Assembly: GCA_024400395.1 (NCBI GenBank)
Contig: JAKSMW010000016.1
Location: 1 to 43,548 of the forward strand
Length of the DNA: 43,548 nt
Direction of reading: 5' to 3'
Source: Bacteroidales bacterium
Lineage (GTDB): Bacteria > Bacteroidota > Bacteroidia > Bacteroidales > F082
Position 1 is the first letter of the stretch. Each line of letters starts with the position of its first letter. The position numbers and the translations under genes are program-made. The notes under the pieces are model-generated. The model ran no database searches and was not told the origin of the DNA. It was given only the letters and a program-made list of their open reading frames with translations. Below are positions 41,398-43,548 of this stretch, one piece after another.

Positions 41398-41558
41398 GCA
41401 TAAGCTTTATTCTTTCGAGTCCGAAAGTTGGCGCTTAAAGGGATTACTAACTGAAAGAATAGGTTTGATGCTCACGTCAAAAGCGTGGGCTTGACTTATT
41501 TGAAGTTAGTATGGTACGCCAACACCACGGACTTAAAACAGTCAAGTTTCACGCTTTT
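41398..41558 (+). ncRNA. Candidate structured leader RNA with two alternative folds
   Basis: The 338-bp gap before the XRE gene contains dense nested complementarity. Stem P1 pairs 41398-41416 with 41453-41471 (14 Watson-Crick and 3 G-U of 19). Stem P2 pairs 41479-41496 with 41540-41558 (16 Watson-Crick, 2 G-U, one bulge). The P1 loop pairs with the P2 loop through three helices in antiparallel order: 41417-41423 with 41528-41534, 41427-41433 with 41517-41523, and 41445-41452 with 41504-41511. Local hairpins 41412-41417/41422-41427 and 41470-41476/41484-41490 compete with P1 and P2. All non-Watson-Crick pairs in these helices except two P1 mismatches are G-U on the plus strand, which points to plus-strand RNA. 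It ends 23 nt before the XRE ATG. I cannot name an RNA family; it may be a known Bacteroidales element or new. Confidence 0.6.
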
Positions 41559-41581
41559 ATATGTCTGCAAACCCTTGAAAT

Positions 41582-41833
41582 ATGGAATACAACATCGGAC
41601 AGGCAATAACGGACTACATGAGGGAAAACAAAATAAGGCAGGCAATGTTGGCCAAGATGTTAAATTATGATCCTGGAAATTTGAACCGTCTCCTGAAAAA
41701 AAACAACATGAGCCTTGACATGATATTGAGAATATCGGTCGCGCTGAAGTTCAATTTCCTGCGCGAAGCCTCGTGCCGGCTCACAGAAGAAATCATGAAG
41801 GATGAAGTGTATGTAGTGCATCCATTTCTTTAG
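41582..41833 (+). CDS. Small XRE-type helix-turn-helix regulator
   Basis: An 83-residue DNA-binding protein made almost wholly of one helix-turn-helix domain. IGQAITDYMRENKIRQAMLAKMLNYDPGNLNRLLKKNNMSLDMILRISVALKFNFL follows the lambda-repressor pattern (recognition helix around DPGNLNRLLKK, then SLDMILRISVALKFNF). A short tail ends in HPFL. Such proteins usually act as dimeric repressors of nearby genes or of themselves. It is preceded by the structured leader, so it may be controlled at the RNA level, and it converges on the broken gene at 41851-42325 with a 17-bp gap. Its target is unknown. Confidence 0.8.
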   Translation: MEYNIGQAITDYMRENKIRQAMLAKMLNYDPGNLNRLLKKNNMSLDMILRISVALKFNFLREASCRLTEEIMKDEVYVVHPFL

Positions 41834-41850
41834 ACCATTTTGTTGCCAGG

Positions 41851-42325
41851 TTAAGGTGATAAATCCACGCTGGTTTTACGTTGTAAAATTTTTTTGCATT
41901 TTATCAACCTGCCGAGATACGCAGCCTTCGACGCATTCGTGATTGCTGATTCGATATTACACTTCTCACTGTGGATGAAACTGCGGACACGCATGATGCC
42001 ATCTTGAACCAACTCAAATTCATCAGGGTCTTCCCGACCTCGCAACACAATGCACAAAGACGTATTGTAAATGTCATCGAGGACAGAATCGGCATGCTTC
42101 CGCCTGACGGCGTTTTTTAAGACCTTGGGAGATTTGCTTCCTGCCGTTGACGGTGATGTGAACCCAGCGGAGGAACTCCTGCCTGATGTCGGGGGCGTTG
42201 GGGTTTATATTGCCGATGAAGTAATATAAATTTTCAAATCTTTCTATAGATTGATAGAGTTGGTATAGCGTTGGTATAGCGAAGCCGACTTTTTTCAACC
42301 ATCACATGATTCTTTTCTTTGCCAT
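41851..42325 (-). pseudogene. Broken gene downstream of the SLOG gene (stop plus frameshift)
   Basis: On the minus strand an ATG at 42325, 4 nt after the SLOG stop, reads MAKKRIM and then a TGA at 42304-42302. In the same frame LKKVGFAIPTLYQLYQSIERF continues to the A6 tract near 42123-42118. There the frame must move by +1 (or -2) to continue as NAVRRKHADSVLDDIYNTSL to TAA at 41853-41851. Read through both lesions, it gives about 155 residues of even, natural composition, helical and basic, of no family I recognise. A TTG at 42298 could restart translation after the TGA. Two independent lesions suggest decay; a single-base assembly error in the A tract, or recoding at A-AAA-AAC, is possible for the second. 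Confidence 0.6.
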
Positions 42326-42329
42326 AATC

Positions 42330-42689
42330 CTAAATTGTTACAATTTTTACACGCAAACCGAGTCTTTTAGCGGTGTCAATCATATTTTTGGTGCCACGAG
42401 ATTTTCCATCCCAGAAGGCAATCAAGGTGCCAGCCATGCGAGCCATCTGCTCATTTCGACGAGGTCCGGCAGAACGACCGTATGTTTTCCAATCTGCATG
42501 AACTACTTTCAATCCAAGATTGTGTTCTTTTGCAAATCGTTCGCCTAATGCATCAACACCAGAAGCTCCACCAGAGATAATCTCAATCTCAACTTTGTCA
42601 ATGAGCTTCCCAATGTAGTTCATCACTTCTTTTTCCACAACTGCGTAGTCGTTGAAATCACGACATCCAGCAATAATAATGTGCATCAT
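42330..42689 (-). CDS. DUF2493 / SLOG-superfamily protein
   Basis: A 119-residue Rossmann-like protein. The first strand is HIIIAGCRDFNDY. A nucleotide-binding Gly-rich loop follows (ISGGASGVDALGERFAKE), then VHADWKTYGRSAGPRRNEQMARMAG, then LIAFWDGKSRGTKNMIDTA. This is the full DUF2493 (YAcAr-type SLOG) signature, related to DprA and LOG proteins. SLOG domains bind nucleotides or nucleotide-derived signals, and DUF2493 members are common in phages and defence-linked loci; the reaction is unknown. The start may be either of two adjacent ATGs (42689 or 42686). It is followed at 4 nt by the broken gene and is divergent from the WYL regulator with a 147-bp gap. Confidence 0.88.
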   Translation of the reverse strand: MMHIIIAGCRDFNDYAVVEKEVMNYIGKLIDKVEIEIISGGASGVDALGERFAKEHNLGLKVVHADWKTYGRSAGPRRNEQMARMAGTLIAFWDGKSRGTKNMIDTAKRLGLRVKIVTI

Positions 42690-42812
42690 ATCTGAAATAT
42701 ATTAACGTTATATTCCTTATACGATAAGAAATCTTTTAAATCGGCTATTTTGAGTTTTTCTCTGCAAAATATCCGCAGAACCCGTGCAATTTTTAATGAT
42801 TATGCCGTTGTT

Positions 42813-42820
42813 TAAATTTG
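42813..42820 (+). promoter_or_regulatory. Candidate -7 box for the WYL gene
   Basis: TAAATTTG matches TAnnTTTG and ends 16 bp before ATG 42837, leaving a leader of about 10 nt. The expected -33 position carries TTT. No promoter was recognised for the divergent SLOG gene. Confidence 0.45.
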
Positions 42821-42836
42821 CAGAAAATTCTTAATC

Positions 42837-43538
42837 ATGATAAGTAAAACATATCTTAGATACATTTGGCTACTTGATACAATCAACCAGTCAAGATTTC
42901 CGCTTACTTACGACCATATTGTCAGGATATGGGAAAGTTCTCCTTATGCCTACATGGGCGGTTTACCTATTCGCACCTTCCACGAGCACCGTAAAGGTAT
43001 TGAAGAAATGTTTGGAGTTATCATAGAATGTGATAAATCCAAGGGGTACACATATTATATCAAAAATCCCGAAGTACTGGAGAAGAATACTTATGCACAA
43101 CTATTATTACGTAAGTATAGCGTTCCGCAGGATTTCTCAACTTTCAGCATGATGCGCGACCGTATCTTGCTTGAAGAAATACCACACGGTACAGCATACT
43201 TTGATTCTATTGTTGAATCTATGAGGCGTAACACAGAACTCATCATTGACTATCAACGTTATGAGGGACAGCTGGAAACACTTACTATGCAGCCCTATTC
43301 CATGAGGGTTTATAACAGAAGGTGGTATGTACTTGGCTACATAAAAGAAAAGGAAGTAATCAGACACCTGGCATTAGAAAGATTTCTCTACCTGCATACG
43401 ACAAGCAATAAATTTGAATTTCCCAAAGACTTCAATCCACGAAAGTACTATGACAACGTCGTAGGAATATACGTTGACGAAAACTGTCTTACCCTGAAAA
43501 AAGGGGGTCGGGGGCGGCGCAGGAGAAGCCGCGGGTGA
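42837..43538 (+). CDS. WYL-domain transcriptional regulator, damaged at the contig end
   Basis: As read, 233 residues. The N-terminal 85 residues are an atypical winged helix (LRYIWLLDTINQSRFPLTYDHIVRIWESS...FHEHRKGIEEMFGVIIEC). The WYL domain follows at about 135-205: LIIDYQRYEGQLETLTMQPYSMRVYNRRWYVLGYI (motif variant RWYVLG), then IRHLALERFLYLHTT. Homologues I know run to about 300 residues or more. Here the frame turns at about residue 220 into GGRGRRRRSRG and stops, in a GC-rich stretch unlike the rest. The true gene almost certainly continues and the last 14 or so residues are not genuine. WYL proteins sense small ligands or nucleic acids and often regulate defence loci. Confidence 0.8.
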   Translation: MISKTYLRYIWLLDTINQSRFPLTYDHIVRIWESSPYAYMGGLPIRTFHEHRKGIEEMFGVIIECDKSKGYTYYIKNPEVLEKNTYAQLLLRKYSVPQDFSTFSMMRDRILLEEIPHGTAYFDSIVESMRRNTELIIDYQRYEGQLETLTMQPYSMRVYNRRWYVLGYIKEKEVIRHLALERFLYLHTTSNKFEFPKDFNPRKYYDNVVGIYVDENCLTLKKGGRGRRRRSRG

Positions 43539-43548
43539 CGACCGATTG
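43498..43548. other. Anomalous GC-rich contig end
   Basis: The last 51 bases are strongly enriched in G and C, with G runs (GGGGG twice), while the preceding 2 kb is about 40% GC. The change breaks the WYL reading frame. It is most simply a mis-assembled or low-quality read end. Confidence 0.65.

Noticed and set aside
41244-41581. Structured leader considered as a tRNA, tmRNA or group II intron end
   Set aside because: No acceptor/T-arm consensus, no tag ORF, and no intron domain V-like hairpin or reverse transcriptase nearby.
41485-41670. 61-residue frame overlapping the structured leader and the XRE gene
   Set aside because: It lies in another frame of the XRE gene and within the paired segments; no protein-like features.
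42306-42548. Plus-strand frame opposite the SLOG gene
   Set aside because: The minus strand has the full DUF2493 signature; the plus frame is a shadow.

Overview
The window looks like a chromosomal contig from an uncultured member of the Bacteroidales (Bacteroidota). Supporting signs are promoters of the form TTG-N19-TAnnTTTG, few Shine-Dalgarno sequences, a type IX secretion C-terminal domain, the gene order DUF1573-yajC-ybbR-coaE, a ribosomal protein S16 with a long Ala/Lys/Glu tail, a split transketolase and many short lipoproteins. Most of the sequence is ordinary core genome; the last 2.3 kb is accessory.

Layout. 1-1.6 kb: the end of an outer-membrane porin and a lipoprotein with two lamin-tail-like domains. 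1.6-5.9 kb: two CYTH-type (triphosphate tunnel) proteins, an SLC13/DASS permease whose two SNT motifs are altered, and an unrecognised two-helix membrane protein. 5.9-8.9 kb (minus): chorismate synthase and a five-repeat DUF349 protein. 9.1-14.1 kb (plus): an overlapping operon encoding a sugar-kinase/RapZ-C fusion, a MurU-like nucleotidyltransferase and an AddB-like Fe-S nuclease. 14.1-18.4 kb: an esterase, a GH20 hexosaminidase lipoprotein and a small secreted orphan. 18.6-23.9 kb (minus): a tight five-gene operon, DUF456-tktN-tktC-C69 peptidase-rarA. 24.0-27.0 kb: a PorV/PorQ-like barrel coupled to a helix-hairpin-helix/barrel protein. 27.0-34.3 kb (minus): DUF58, thioredoxin, a DNA polymerase III alpha carrying its own N-terminal proofreading exonuclease, and a PEGA/barrel protein. 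34.4-37.3 kb: rpsP and a ClpB without its N-domain. 37.5-41.2 kb: a type IX secretion cargo protein, then DUF1573-yajC-ybbR-coaE.

41.2-43.5 kb is the accessory end. It holds a small XRE-type regulator preceded by a remarkably structured leader, a broken gene next to a SLOG/DUF2493 protein, and a WYL regulator cut off by an abnormal GC-rich contig end. The leader (41398-41558) is the most striking signal in the window. Two long stem-loops have large loops that are complementary to each other through three helices in matching order, with competing local hairpins. G-T pairs in these helices are favourable only in plus-strand RNA. This suggests a structured RNA with two alternative folds, or a loop-loop knotted one, in front of the regulator.

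Functional threads. Cell-wall amino-sugar handling links the kinase/RapZ fusion, the MurU-like enzyme and perhaps the hexosaminidase. Phosphate or polyphosphate handling may link the porin, the CYTH pair and the permease; this second link is inference only. Replication and repair appear as dnaE with fused exonuclease, rarA and the AddB-like nuclease. No tRNA, rRNA, CRISPR array or intact insertion sequence was seen.
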